From Lachnospiraceae bacterium (GTDB taxonomy: Bacteria > Bacillota > Clostridia > Oscillospirales > CAG-272), in NCBI GenBank assembly GCA_024404495.1, contig JAKSPT010000010.1, positions 1-64,000 of the forward strand: a stretch of DNA of 64,000 nt, read 5' to 3'. Every line of letters begins with the position of its first letter. Within the stretch, counting starts at the first letter, position 1. Shown here one piece after another: positions 40,835-49,085 of this stretch. The position numbers and the translations under genes are program-made. The notes beneath the pieces are model-generated. The model was not told the DNA's origin and ran no database searches. It saw nothing but the letters and a program-made list of their open reading frames with translations.

Positions 40835-42766
40835 TTAAAGCCCCTCCATTTCCTCAACGGTTTCGTAAAGCCCGAGGAGCTCCTCCTCAAGCGCGTTCTT
40901 TTCGGCTTCGAGCGCGGCGAGCGCGACGTAATCGGTCCCGTCGGAGGCGTTCATTTCCCCGTCGATCGCGGTGATCCGCGCCTCGACTGCGGTGATGCGT
41001 TCCTTCGCGTTCTTCAGACGGCGTTCCGCTTTCCGCTCCTCGGCGTTCGCCTTTTTGCGGTCGAGATATTTCGCCTTGTTCTCCGAGATCGGCTCGTCGG
41101 AAGTCTTTTCCGCCTCGTTCGACGCGGCGTGCTCCTCGCGGAAGCGGAGGAAATCCTCGTAGGTACCGCGGTAATCGAGGAGGCTTCCCTCTCCGGTCGC
41201 GGTCACGCCGACGGCTTCTCCGCCCTCCTTCGGGAAGGCAAGAATGCGCGTCGCGAGTTTTTTGATGAAATAACGGTCGTGGGAAACGGCGATCAGCGTG
41301 CCGTCGAAGGCTTCGAGCGCCTCCTCCAGCACCTCTCGCGAATTGATGTCGAGATGGTTGGTCGGCTCGTCGAGGATGAGGAGATTCATCCTGCCGAGGA
41401 TCAGCTTGGTCAGCGTCAGCCGCGCCTTTTCGCCGCCGCTGAGCACCGAGACCCGTTTGAAAACGTCGTCGCCGCGGAACTGAAAGAGCGCGAGCGCCGA
41501 GCGGACCTCGGTCTCGGTCATCCTTCCGTACTTATCCCACACCTCGTCGAGAACGGTGTTTTTCTCGTCAAGCTGCTGATTTTCCTGATCGTAGTACCCG
41601 ATCTCAACGTTGGAGCCGTAGTCGATCTCGCCGCGTTCGGGCTCGTCCCTGCCCGCGAGCAGGCGGATGAGGGTCGATTTGCCGCAGCCGTTCGGTCCGG
41701 CAAGGAAAAGGCGCTCCCGTTTGGAAACGAGAAAGCCGATCTCCCGGAACAGCGGACGCCCGGGATAGCTCTTCCCGAGGCGGATCGCGCGGAGCACGTC
41801 GTTGCCGCTCTCTCCGGGCGATTCAAAGCGCATCCGGATCTTTTCGGGCAGGGCGTCGGGGCGGTCGAGCTTTTCCATCTTGTCGAGGAGCTTGAGACGG
41901 CTCTCGGCGGCGATGATGTTGCGCTCGCGGTTCCAGCGGCGCTGCTGCTCGATATACGCCTCCTGACGGGCGATCTCCTTCTGCTGATTCTGATAGTGCC
42001 GCTCGGCGATCTCGCGCTCGGCGCGCTTTTTTTCGGCGAAAACCGAGTAGTTTCCGGTGTAGAGCTTCCCCTTTTTGTGCTCGATCTCAAGGATGTGATC
42101 GGCAACGCGGTCGAGGAAATAACGGTCGTGGGAGACGACGAGAACGGTCTTGTGACTGGCGCGGAGGTATTCCTCGAGCCAGAAAAGCGCGTCGATATCG
42201 AGGTGGTTGGTCGGCTCGTCGAGCATCAGGATATCGGGATCGCGGAGCAGCAGGCAGGAGAGCGCGAGGCGCGTTTTCTGCCCGCCGGAGAGCGAGGAGA
42301 CCTTTTCTCCCCACTGCTCCTCCGGAAACCCGAGGTTTTTCAGAATGCCCCGGCAGCGGGAACGGAACTGCGGTCCGCCTGCGCGGTCGAACTGCTTCCA
42401 GAGATCGGTATATCGGGACGCCGCCTCGGCGCTGCCCGCCTCCATTTCGCGGTGGAGCGCGTCGAGGCGTTCCTCCATCGAAACGAGGGAGGAAAAGGTC
42501 GCGACCGTCGCGTCCCACACGCTTCCCTCTCCGTCGAAACCGACGTTCTGGGTCAGGATGCCGACAGTTTTGTCTTTGGAAAGATAGACCGAGCCGGAAT
42601 CGGGGACGTACTCCCCGGTGATGAGCTTGAAAAGCGAGGATTTTCCTGCGCCGTTGACCCCGACGATCCCGAGCTTTTCCCCTTCGTTCAGCGAAAAGGA
42701 AACGCCGTCAAGGATCACTTCGGTGCCGAACGAAAGCTTCAGCTCCTCGCACGAAATTGCAATCAA
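40835..42766 (-). CDS. ABC-F family ATPase (ribosome-associated)
   Basis: Soluble protein of 643 residues with two nucleotide-binding domains and no membrane part: Walker A GVNGAGKSS (about 37) and GPNGCGKST (about 355), signatures LSGGQKTR and LSGGEKAR, Walker B DILMLDEPTNH and NLLILDEPTNH. A charged linker and a C-terminal coiled coil (about 555-640, NAEERKAERRLKNAKERI) fit the Uup/EttA/YdiF type that rescues or protects ribosomes; an antibiotic-resistance role is possible but not shown. Start is TTG at 42766, seven bases after GGAGG. Upstream of lgt by 22 bp. Confidence 0.93.
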   Translation of the reverse strand: MIAISCEELKLSFGTEVILDGVSFSLNEGEKLGIVGVNGAGKSSLFKLITGEYVPDSGSVYLSKDKTVGILTQNVGFDGEGSVWDATVATFSSLVSMEERLDALHREMEAGSAEAASRYTDLWKQFDRAGGPQFRSRCRGILKNLGFPEEQWGEKVSSLSGGQKTRLALSCLLLRDPDILMLDEPTNHLDIDALFWLEEYLRASHKTVLVVSHDRYFLDRVADHILEIEHKKGKLYTGNYSVFAEKKRAEREIAERHYQNQQKEIARQEAYIEQQRRWNRERNIIAAESRLKLLDKMEKLDRPDALPEKIRMRFESPGESGNDVLRAIRLGKSYPGRPLFREIGFLVSKRERLFLAGPNGCGKSTLIRLLAGRDEPERGEIDYGSNVEIGYYDQENQQLDEKNTVLDEVWDKYGRMTETEVRSALALFQFRGDDVFKRVSVLSGGEKARLTLTKLILGRMNLLILDEPTNHLDINSREVLEEALEAFDGTLIAVSHDRYFIKKLATRILAFPKEGGEAVGVTATGEGSLLDYRGTYEDFLRFREEHAASNEAEKTSDEPISENKAKYLDRKKANAEERKAERRLKNAKERITAVEARITAIDGEMNASDGTDYVALAALEAEKNALEEELLGLYETVEEMEGL

Positions 42767-42846
42767 AATCGTTCCTCCATGGGAATTGAAATACGGGAAA
42801 ACGGACTGTTTATGAAATCATCAATCCGTTTGCGCAGTGGTATGGA

Positions 42847-43031
42847 ACACCTCATCCACCGCTGACGCGGTCCCCCTTCCCCCGCTGGGGAAGGCTCATA
42901 ATCCGTTCGCTTTTTCTGCATCTCCATAAGCAAACGGTACCGACGAAGCAAAGATTTTACACGAAAAGCGATCGACCCAATAGCCTTCCCCAGCGGGGGA
43001 AGGGGGACCGCGTCAGCGGTGGATGAGGTGT
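42847..43031. repeat. Perfect 50-bp inverted repeat around an 85-bp centre
   Basis: 42847-42896 and 42982-43031 are exact reverse complements over 50 bases, beginning ACACCTCATCCACCGC and ending GGGGAAGGCT at the inner edge. Each arm contains an internal palindrome CCTTCCCC...GGGGAAGG. The 85-bp centre has no gene. It fills the spacer between the DUF559 gene (stop 43054) and the ABC-F gene, and resembles a miniature inverted-repeat element or long cruciform. Confidence 0.9.
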
Positions 43032-43053
43032 CGAATAACGGATACTTTAATGT

Positions 43054-43446
43054 TTACGACTGACGGTCAGCCGATCGCTGCGGTTTCAAATCGGATAGGT
43101 TCAATCCGAGATGATTCAGAATATCGTCAGCAACTGCTGAAAAATGATTCCTGATACTATCGTTTGAATATCGCAAAACCGTAATCCCCCAAGTCGATAA
43201 TGACTTATCCCGCTGCTCATCCGCCCCTTTATTCTCCGGAAGACTATGCTGTTTTCCGTCAACTTCAATAACGGTTTTCTTGTCAGCAACATAAAAATCG
43301 ACGATGTAATCTCCGATATTGTGCTGACGTCTTACAGTCAGTGGAAGTTTTTTTAAAAAATCATACCATAAGTGTTTTTCTTCGGGGGTCATATTTTTGC
43401 GAAGTGATCTCGCGTTTTCCACAAGGTCTCTGTTATACGATATCAT
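43054..43446 (-). CDS. DUF559 / Vsr-like endonuclease-fold protein
   Basis: 130 residues. The core DYIVDFYVADKKTVIEVDGKQHSL (about 46-70) is the DUF559 signature, a restriction-endonuclease-like fold related to very-short-patch-repair nucleases; D, E and the K/Q-H residues are the candidate metal site. MTPEEKHLWYDFLK near the N-terminus is also typical. GGAGG lies six bases before the ATG at 43446. It follows the zinc-ribbon gene by 35 bp and ends 22 bp from the inverted repeat. Base composition is more A+T-rich than its neighbours, which suggests transfer. Confidence 0.88.
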   Translation of the reverse strand: MISYNRDLVENARSLRKNMTPEEKHLWYDFLKKLPLTVRRQHNIGDYIVDFYVADKKTVIEVDGKQHSLPENKGADEQRDKSLSTWGITVLRYSNDSIRNHFSAVADDILNHLGLNLSDLKPQRSADRQS

Positions 43447-43481
43447 CGAAATCCTCCGCGGATGATTATTTCCGGATTATT

Positions 43482-43964
43482 TTAATTGTTTTCCCCGTCA
43501 GCAATGGTCTCCTCGGCATCTGCCGCATCGGGAGCTGCTTCTTCGGCAGGTTCTTCGGCGGGAGCCTCTTCTGCGGGAGCTTCCTCCGTGGGATCGGCGT
43601 CGAGCGGGATCTGCTTTGCGCCGCACTTCGGGCAGTAGACCATTTCGCCGCGCAGCTTGGTGCCGCAGGCAATGCAGAACTTATAGTTGCGGAGCACGCC
43701 GAGCTCGGTCTCCATCTGCGAGATTTCGGCGTTCAGCTCGTCGATCTGTGCGATCAGCGCCTCGTAAGCGCCCTCCTCGGGCTCGCTGCCGCGCAGCTCG
43801 TTGTACTTGAGCTTGCCGAGGTTCTGATAAAGTCCGGAAAGCTTGGTCTTTGCGCCGGAGAGCTTATAGGAGATCTTTGCGATCCCGGTCAGTTTTTCGG
43901 TTTCCTTTGCGGTATAGTCTGCCGCGCTGTTCAGCTTTTTCGAAATTTCTCCCCAGATTTCCAT
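43482..43964 (-). CDS. Zinc-ribbon protein with coiled-coil N-terminus and A/E-rich tail
   Basis: 160 residues. About 1-95 is helical with heptads (KETEKLTGIAKISYKLSGAKTKLSGLYQNLGKL, YEALIAQIDELNAEISQMETELGVL); about 97-120 is a zinc ribbon (CIACGTKL...VYCPKCGAKQ); the last 40 residues are repeats of EEAPAEE. The design matches common Clostridia zinc-ribbon proteins of unknown function. AGGAGG lies seven bases before the ATG. First gene of a unit with the DUF559 gene. Confidence 0.85.
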   Translation of the reverse strand: MEIWGEISKKLNSAADYTAKETEKLTGIAKISYKLSGAKTKLSGLYQNLGKLKYNELRGSEPEEGAYEALIAQIDELNAEISQMETELGVLRNYKFCIACGTKLRGEMVYCPKCGAKQIPLDADPTEEAPAEEAPAEEPAEEAAPDAADAEETIADGENN

Positions 43965-44000
43965 TTGAAATCCTCCTGAAAATAAAATTTTTCTTTATAT

Positions 44001-44029
44001 ATTATAGCGCCTCCCCGCCGCTTTGTCAA
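44001..44029 (-). promoter_or_regulatory. Promoter of the zinc-ribbon / DUF559 unit
   Basis: Minus strand TTGACA (44029-44024), 17-bp spacer, TATAAT (44006-44001). Confidence 0.9.
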
Positions 44030-44125
44030 GTGTTTCCGCCCCGTATCGTTTCCCCGCGTACCGACCATACTATTGTTCGGATCCGGTCTTCCGGATATCT
44101 TTCATCTATTGTCGGAGATACGAAA

Positions 44126-44335
44126 ATGAATCAGAACAAGAACAACTGCGGAACCTCATCCGCGTCTTCCTCCTGCACCCCCAACAAGTGCATCCGCTGC
44201 ACCGTCTTTCAGTGTGCCAACCACTGCGAGGGGGAGGATTTCTGCCGTCTTTCCTCGGTGCAGATCGGCACCCACGAGGCAAACCCCACGCAGGGCGAGT
44301 GCACCGACTGCCAGTCCTTCCGGGTCAAAGGCTGA
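44126..44335 (+). CDS. Small cysteine-rich DUF1540-like protein
   Basis: 69 residues with eight cysteines: CGTSSASSSCTPNKCIRCTV, then QCANHCEGEDFCRLSSVQIG and CTDCQSF. The N-x-C-x-A-x-x-I-type spacing (FCRLSSVQIGTHEA) is that of DUF1540 metal-binding proteins, abundant in spore-forming and related Firmicutes. GGAG lies eight bases before the ATG. It is divergent from the zinc-ribbon gene and ends at a terminator. Function unknown; a metal-binding or envelope role is only a guess. Confidence 0.85.
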   Translation: MNQNKNNCGTSSASSSCTPNKCIRCTVFQCANHCEGEDFCRLSSVQIGTHEANPTQGECTDCQSFRVKG

Positions 44336-44349
44336 ACCTCCCGGAAACC

Positions 44350-44380
44350 GAACGGAGAGCGGAGAAACCGTTCTCCGTTC
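44350..44380 (+). terminator. Terminator after the DUF1540 gene
   Basis: 13-bp stem GAACGGAGAGCGG / CCGTTCTCCGTTC, followed by TCTTTTGGGC. Confidence 0.8.
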
Positions 44381-44442
44381 TCTTTTGGGCATTTTTCTTC
44401 AAAATAAATAGCCTACGATGCGTTTTTTCTCCCGAAAAGCGC

Positions 44443-44471
44443 TTGCCAAACCGATAAAAACGTGATATACT
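44443..44471 (+). promoter_or_regulatory. Promoter of argS
   Basis: TTGCCA (44443-44448), 17-bp spacer, TATACT (44466-44471). The leader to the ATG is about 50 nt, too short for a T-box. Confidence 0.8.
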
Positions 44472-44528
44472 ATGGTTGTATATTATGTTTACGGATCGGC
44501 CGTGCCGATCCGACGAAAGGTTCAACAA

Positions 44529-46244
44529 ATGATTGATTTCAAAAGCGCTCTTTGCGCCGCGCTTGAAAAGGCGATCGCAGCGCTGCTGCCGGAGGGAGCC
44601 CCCACGGCGGAGGAGATCGGGGAAATGCTGACGACGCCCCCCGACCCCGCGATGGGCGACTACGCCTTCCCCTGCTTCAAGCTTGCGAAGCCGATGCGCA
44701 AGGCTCCCCCGGTCATCGCCGGGATGCTGAAGGACGCCCTCCCCCCCATCCCCGACCTTGAAAAGGCGGAGGTCGCCGGCGGGTACCTCAATTTCTCGGT
44801 TTCCGATACGTATTACACCGTTTCGGTCCTGAACGAGATCGAAGCGAAGGGTGACGATTACGGCCGTCCGGACTTCGGTGCGGGCAAGACCGTCGTCCTC
44901 GATTATTCTTCCCCGAACGTCGCCAAGCCCTTCCACATCGGGCACCTCGGCACGACCGTCATCGGTCACTCGCTGAAAAAGCTGCACGAGTTTGCCGGAT
45001 ATCACTGCATCGGCATCAATCACCTCGGCGACTGGGGCACCCAGTTCGGCAAGCTGATCGTCGCTTACCGTACCTGGGGCTCGAAGGAAGAGGTCGAAAA
45101 GGGCGGCGTTGACGAGCTCGTTTCGCTCTACGTCCGTTTCCACGAGGAAGCCGAAAAGGATCCCGCGCTGAACGACGCCGCGCGCGCCGAATTTTCTAAG
45201 CTCGAACACCACGACGAGGAGAACATCGCCCTCTGGAAGTGGTTCATCGACCTCTCGCTCCGCGAGTACGAAAAGACCTACCGTCAGCTCGGCATCACCT
45301 TCGACTACTACACGGGCGAATCGTTCTACACCGATCTGATGCCCGCGCAGGTCGAAAAGCTCCGCGAAAAGAACCTGCTCACGATCGACGACGGCGCTTC
45401 CATCGTCGACCTCTCGGCATACAAAATGCCTCCCTGCCTGATCCTCAAGCGGGACGGCTCGACGCTTTACCCCACCCGCGATATCGCCGCCGCCGTCTAC
45501 CGTCACGACACCTTCGCCTTCGATAAGGCGATCTACGTCACCTCCGCACAGCAGATCATGCACTTCCAGCAGTGGTTCCGCGTCCTCGATCTGATGGGCT
45601 ACGACTGGTACGACCGCTGCGTTCACGTTCCCTACGGCACGGTCAGCGTCAACGGCGAAAAGCTCTCGACCCGTACCGGCAACGTCGTCCTGCTCCGCGA
45701 TCTTTTCAAAACCGCGATCGAAAAGGTCAGCGAGATCATGGCGCAGAAGAACCCCGACCTGCCCGACAGAGAAAGCGTCGCGGAAGCGGTCGGCGTCGGC
45801 GCCATCGTCTTCCACTACCTCTCGAACAGCCGCATCAAGGACATCAACTTCATGATGGACGACGCCCTGAACTTCGACGGCAACACCGGTCCCTACGTCC
45901 AGTACACCTACGCGCGTACCTGCTCGGTGCTCGAAAAGGCGGGCGGCATCCCCGAAGCGAACGGCGAATACCGCGCGAACGCCGCCGAGGTCAGCCTGCT
46001 CAAGACCCTCTCGAAATTTGAGAGCAAGGTCACCGACGCGATCGGCGCCTACGAACCGATGATCATCACCCGGTATCTGCTCGACGTTGCGGGCGCGTTC
46101 AACCAGTTCTACCACGAGTGCCAGATCCTCACCGCCGATACCGAAGTGGCAAAAGCCTTCCGTCTGCGTCTCACCGCCGCCGCGAAGACCGTCCTCGGCT
46201 CCGCGCTTGAGCTCATCTGCATGAAGAAAACCGAAAAAATCTGA
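44529..46244 (+). CDS. argS: Arginyl-tRNA synthetase
   Basis: Class I synthetase charging tRNA-Arg. Start at 44529 (MIDFKSALCAALEK) after AAAGG; 571 residues. N-terminal additional domain, then the HIGH motif in SSPNVAKPFHIGHLGTTVIG (about residue 137), YPTRDIAAAVYR, the KMSKS-equivalent loop EKLSTRTGNVV, and the C-terminal helical anticodon-binding domain (ITRYLLDVAGAFNQFYHEC). All intact. It is followed 27 bp later by yebC. Confidence 0.97.
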   Translation: MIDFKSALCAALEKAIAALLPEGAPTAEEIGEMLTTPPDPAMGDYAFPCFKLAKPMRKAPPVIAGMLKDALPPIPDLEKAEVAGGYLNFSVSDTYYTVSVLNEIEAKGDDYGRPDFGAGKTVVLDYSSPNVAKPFHIGHLGTTVIGHSLKKLHEFAGYHCIGINHLGDWGTQFGKLIVAYRTWGSKEEVEKGGVDELVSLYVRFHEEAEKDPALNDAARAEFSKLEHHDEENIALWKWFIDLSLREYEKTYRQLGITFDYYTGESFYTDLMPAQVEKLREKNLLTIDDGASIVDLSAYKMPPCLILKRDGSTLYPTRDIAAAVYRHDTFAFDKAIYVTSAQQIMHFQQWFRVLDLMGYDWYDRCVHVPYGTVSVNGEKLSTRTGNVVLLRDLFKTAIEKVSEIMAQKNPDLPDRESVAEAVGVGAIVFHYLSNSRIKDINFMMDDALNFDGNTGPYVQYTYARTCSVLEKAGGIPEANGEYRANAAEVSLLKTLSKFESKVTDAIGAYEPMIITRYLLDVAGAFNQFYHECQILTADTEVAKAFRLRLTAAAKTVLGSALELICMKKTEKI

Positions 46245-46271
46245 AAACAGTCAAAATAAAGGAGAATCCCC

Positions 46272-47006
46272 ATGTCAGGCCACAGCAAATGGAAAAATAT
46301 CATGCACAAAAAGGAAAAGACCGACGCGCAGCGCGCTTCCGTCTTTACCAAGATCGGAAAAGAGATCTCGATCGCCGTCAAAGAGGGCGGCGCGGACCCC
46401 GTTTCCAACAGCAAGCTTCGTGATCTGATCGCGAAGGCAAAGCAGAACAACGTCCCGAACGACAACATCGACCGCATCATCAAGAAGGCAAGCGCCGCAG
46501 ACGCCGTCGAGTACGAGGAGATCACCTACGAGGGCTACGGCCCCGGCGGAATCGCCGTCATCGTTGCCGCCGCGACCGACAACCGCAACCGTACCGCCTC
46601 CGACGTCCGTCACTTCTTCGACAAGTACGGCGGAAACCTCGGCACCACCGGATGCGTCAGCTATATGTTCACCGATAAGGGCGTCATCGTCGTCGGTTAC
46701 GACGAGGACGACGACGGCGAGATCGACGAGGAACAGCTGATGGAGGACGCCCTCGAAGCGGGCGCCGCCGACTTCTCCGCGGAGGACGGCGTTTTCGAGA
46801 TCTACACCGAGCCGGACGACCTTTCCGCCGTCCGCGAGGCGCTCGAAGCCAAGAAATACCCGATCATCTCGGCAGAGCAGGACAAGATCCCCTCTACCTA
46901 CATCACCCTCACCGACGAGGAAGCCATCGAGAATATGCGTGATCTCATCGACCACCTCGAAGAGTCCGACGACGTTTCGCAGGTCTACCACAACTGGGAA
47001 GAATAA
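46272..47006 (+). CDS. yebC: YebC/PmpR-family protein
   Basis: 244 residues, starting MSGHSKWKNIMHKKEKTDAQR, the unmistakable family N-terminus; GGNLGTTGCVSYMF and YEEITYEGYGPGGIAVIV are also signature stretches. Classically annotated as a DNA-binding regulator; recent work on YebC proteins points to a role in translation of proline-rich stretches. AAAGGAG lies upstream of the ATG. Probably co-transcribed with argS; a terminator follows. Confidence 0.95.
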   Translation: MSGHSKWKNIMHKKEKTDAQRASVFTKIGKEISIAVKEGGADPVSNSKLRDLIAKAKQNNVPNDNIDRIIKKASAADAVEYEEITYEGYGPGGIAVIVAAATDNRNRTASDVRHFFDKYGGNLGTTGCVSYMFTDKGVIVVGYDEDDDGEIDEEQLMEDALEAGAADFSAEDGVFEIYTEPDDLSAVREALEAKKYPIISAEQDKIPSTYITLTDEEAIENMRDLIDHLEESDDVSQVYHNWEE

Positions 47007-47016
47007 GCGTCTTTCA

Positions 47017-47043
47017 AAAACCGCCCGTCCGGGCGGTTTTTCT
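47017..47043 (+). terminator. Terminator after yebC
   Basis: AAAACCGCCCG / CGGGCGGTTTT with a 2-base loop and T-run. Confidence 0.85.
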
Positions 47044-47085
47044 TTTGTCGGGAATTTCCGCTTCCTCCGTCTCATCGAAATCCAT

Positions 47086-47114
47086 TGACAAACCCTCCGC
47101 TTTCTGCTATAATA
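47086..47114 (+). promoter_or_regulatory. Promoter of the XpaC-TelA operon
   Basis: TTGACA (47086-47091), 17-bp spacer, TATAAT (47109-47114) preceded by TG and one base. Confidence 0.9.
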
Positions 47115-47155
47115 ACGGTGGAAAAATAGGTATGCACCGGAAAGGAGTGTTTTTT

Positions 47156-47881
47156 ATGAGACCCACGGATTACGCGGGCACCGACGAACCGAAAAAGCCG
47201 GAACCCGAAGAAGAAATGCCCCCTGTGGGAATGCGCTGGGTCACCGTCCCGGTGAAATCCGCCCTGCCCTACTGGATCGCGGCGATCGTGTTTTTCGTCT
47301 TCGGTCTGATCGTTCCGATCTACCGCATCGGCTGGCTGCTCCTCGGTCTTGCGCTCGCCTTTTTCGCCGGATGGCTGACGAAATGCGGCGTCAAGCCGGA
47401 AACGAAGCGCGTATTGGTTCCCTTTTCGAGCGGGAATCCCGAGATCGACGACGCCGTCGCGGAATTTGAACGCGCCGCCGCACAGATCGAAAAGGATCGC
47501 CTCGCGGTCGCGGATTCCTATCCCGAGGCTGCCGCGAAAATGGGCGAGATCGCGCTGCTCACCCGCAAGCTCGGCTCCCTCGTTGCCGAGGACGCGGAGG
47601 ATCTGCACCGCTGCCGCCGCTTTATGAATTACTATCTGCCCACCACCGTCAAGCTCGCAGACAAGTACGTCTACATCACCGGCAAGGAGTCGGGCGAAAA
47701 CGTGGACGAGACGCGCGCCTCGATCGAGAACGCCTTCGTCACGATCCGCGAAGCCTACCGCAGACAGTACGACGCGCTCTTTGCGGACGACGCTCTTGAC
47801 ATCACCACCGACGTCACCGTCCTCGAGACGATGCTGAAGAAAGACGGCATCTACGAGGGCACCGAACCCGAAACGAAATAA
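47156..47881 (+). CDS. XpaC-like membrane protein (5-bromo-4-chloroindolyl phosphate hydrolase family)
   Basis: 241 residues; start at 47156 (MRPTDYAGTDEPKKPE) with AAAGGAG eight bases upstream. A charged N-terminus is followed by two membrane helices (LPYWIAAIVFFVFGLIVPIY and GWLLLGLALAFFAGWL, about 37-80) and a helical cytoplasmic domain (AVAEFERAAAQIEKDRLAVADSYPEAAAKMGEIALLTRKL). The XpaC family name comes from an old reporter assay; the real role is unknown but it nearly always accompanies telA, as here (24 bp downstream). Confidence 0.85.
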   Translation: MRPTDYAGTDEPKKPEPEEEMPPVGMRWVTVPVKSALPYWIAAIVFFVFGLIVPIYRIGWLLLGLALAFFAGWLTKCGVKPETKRVLVPFSSGNPEIDDAVAEFERAAAQIEKDRLAVADSYPEAAAKMGEIALLTRKLGSLVAEDAEDLHRCRRFMNYYLPTTVKLADKYVYITGKESGENVDETRASIENAFVTIREAYRRQYDALFADDALDITTDVTVLETMLKKDGIYEGTEPETK

Positions 47882-47905
47882 TATTTTTACAGGAGAAAAA
47901 CGACA

Positions 47906-49063
47906 ATGAGTGAAGTAAATACCTCCGAAATCACCCTCACCCTCGATCCCTTCGGCGAGGAAGCCGCAAAGCTCGCCGCCGAGGAAGATACCGACGAAGC
48001 GATCGTCAAGCTCGACGAGCTGGTCGTCACCGTCCTCACCCCCGAGGAGCAGAAAGCGGTCACCGCTTTTTCCGAAAAGATCAATATCACGAACACGACC
48101 TCGATGCTCCAGTACGGCGCCGCCACCCAGCAGAAGATCGCCGAATTCTCGGACACCGCTCTCGAAGCCGTCCGCACGCAGAACCTCGGCGAAGCGGGCG
48201 ACATGATCTCCAAGCTCGTCACCGAGCTGCAGGATTTCAACGGCGACATCGAGCAGGTCAATTCCGGCTTCTTCAACAAGTTCTTCAAGTCCACGAAAAA
48301 GAAGATCACCTCTCTTCAGGCAAAATACGACAAGGTGAACGTCAACGTCAATTCGATCGTCGGCGTTCTCGAAAACCACGAGGTCAATCTGACGAAGGAT
48401 ATCGCCGTTCTCGACAAGCTCTACGACAACAACCTGCTCTACTTCAAGGAGCTCTCGATGTATATCCTCGCGGGCAAGCAGCGTCTTGAGCTCGAACGCA
48501 CGACCACCCTCGCCGCACTGGAAGCGCGCGCGAAGGAATCCGGGCTTCCCGAGGACGCGCAGAAGGCGAAGGATTTCGCCGAGTGCTGCACCCGCTTTGA
48601 AAAGAAGCTCTACGACCTCGAGCTCTCCCGTATGGTTTCGATCCAGATGGGTCCGCAGATCCGCCTCGTGCAGAACAACGACGCGCAGATGACCGAAAAG
48701 ATCCAGTCCACGATCGTCAACACCATCCCGCTCTGGAAGAGCCAGATGCTCATCACTCTCGGACTCTCCCACACCGCCGAGGCGCTGCAGGCAGAGCAGA
48801 AGGTCACCGAAATGACCAACGAGCTGCTGAAAAAGAACGCCGCCCTGCTTCATCAGTCCACCGTTGAGGTCGCGAAGGAGAGCGAGCGCGGCATCATCGA
48901 CATCGAGACGCTGACCGCCGCCAACCGCGAGCTGATCGGCACGCTCGACGAGGTACAGCAGATCCGGAACGAGGGCTCGGCAAAGCGCGCCGCCGCGGAA
49001 GCGGAGCTCGCCAAGATCGAGACCGAGCTGAAAGACAAGCTGCTCGAAATGAGCAAGGCCTGA
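47906..49063 (+). CDS. TelA / toxic-anion-resistance family protein
   Basis: 385 residues, almost wholly helical and soluble. The family stretches FSEKINITNTTSMLQYGAATQQKIAEFSD, GFFNKFFKSTKKKI, KDIAVLDKLYDNNLLYFKELSMYILAGKQRL and MGPQIRLVQNNDAQMTEKIQSTIVNTIPLWKSQM are diagnostic. Linked in other bacteria to tellurite and cell-envelope antibiotic tolerance and to TerD-type stress systems; no ter genes are present here. Good ribosome-binding site (AGGAG). Middle gene of the three-gene unit. Confidence 0.93.
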   Translation: MSEVNTSEITLTLDPFGEEAAKLAAEEDTDEAIVKLDELVVTVLTPEEQKAVTAFSEKINITNTTSMLQYGAATQQKIAEFSDTALEAVRTQNLGEAGDMISKLVTELQDFNGDIEQVNSGFFNKFFKSTKKKITSLQAKYDKVNVNVNSIVGVLENHEVNLTKDIAVLDKLYDNNLLYFKELSMYILAGKQRLELERTTTLAALEARAKESGLPEDAQKAKDFAECCTRFEKKLYDLELSRMVSIQMGPQIRLVQNNDAQMTEKIQSTIVNTIPLWKSQMLITLGLSHTAEALQAEQKVTEMTNELLKKNAALLHQSTVEVAKESERGIIDIETLTAANRELIGTLDEVQQIRNEGSAKRAAAEAELAKIETELKDKLLEMSKA

Positions 49064-49085
49064 ACGGCTCCTCTTTCCGAATGAA

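Noticed and set aside
42847..43031. Possible CRISPR-like repeat
   Set aside because: One inverted pair only, with no regularly spaced direct repeats; no cas genes anywhere in the window.
44401..44528. T-box or other riboswitch upstream of argS
   Set aside because: The leader after the promoter is only about 50 nt and contains no T-box word or specifier stem.
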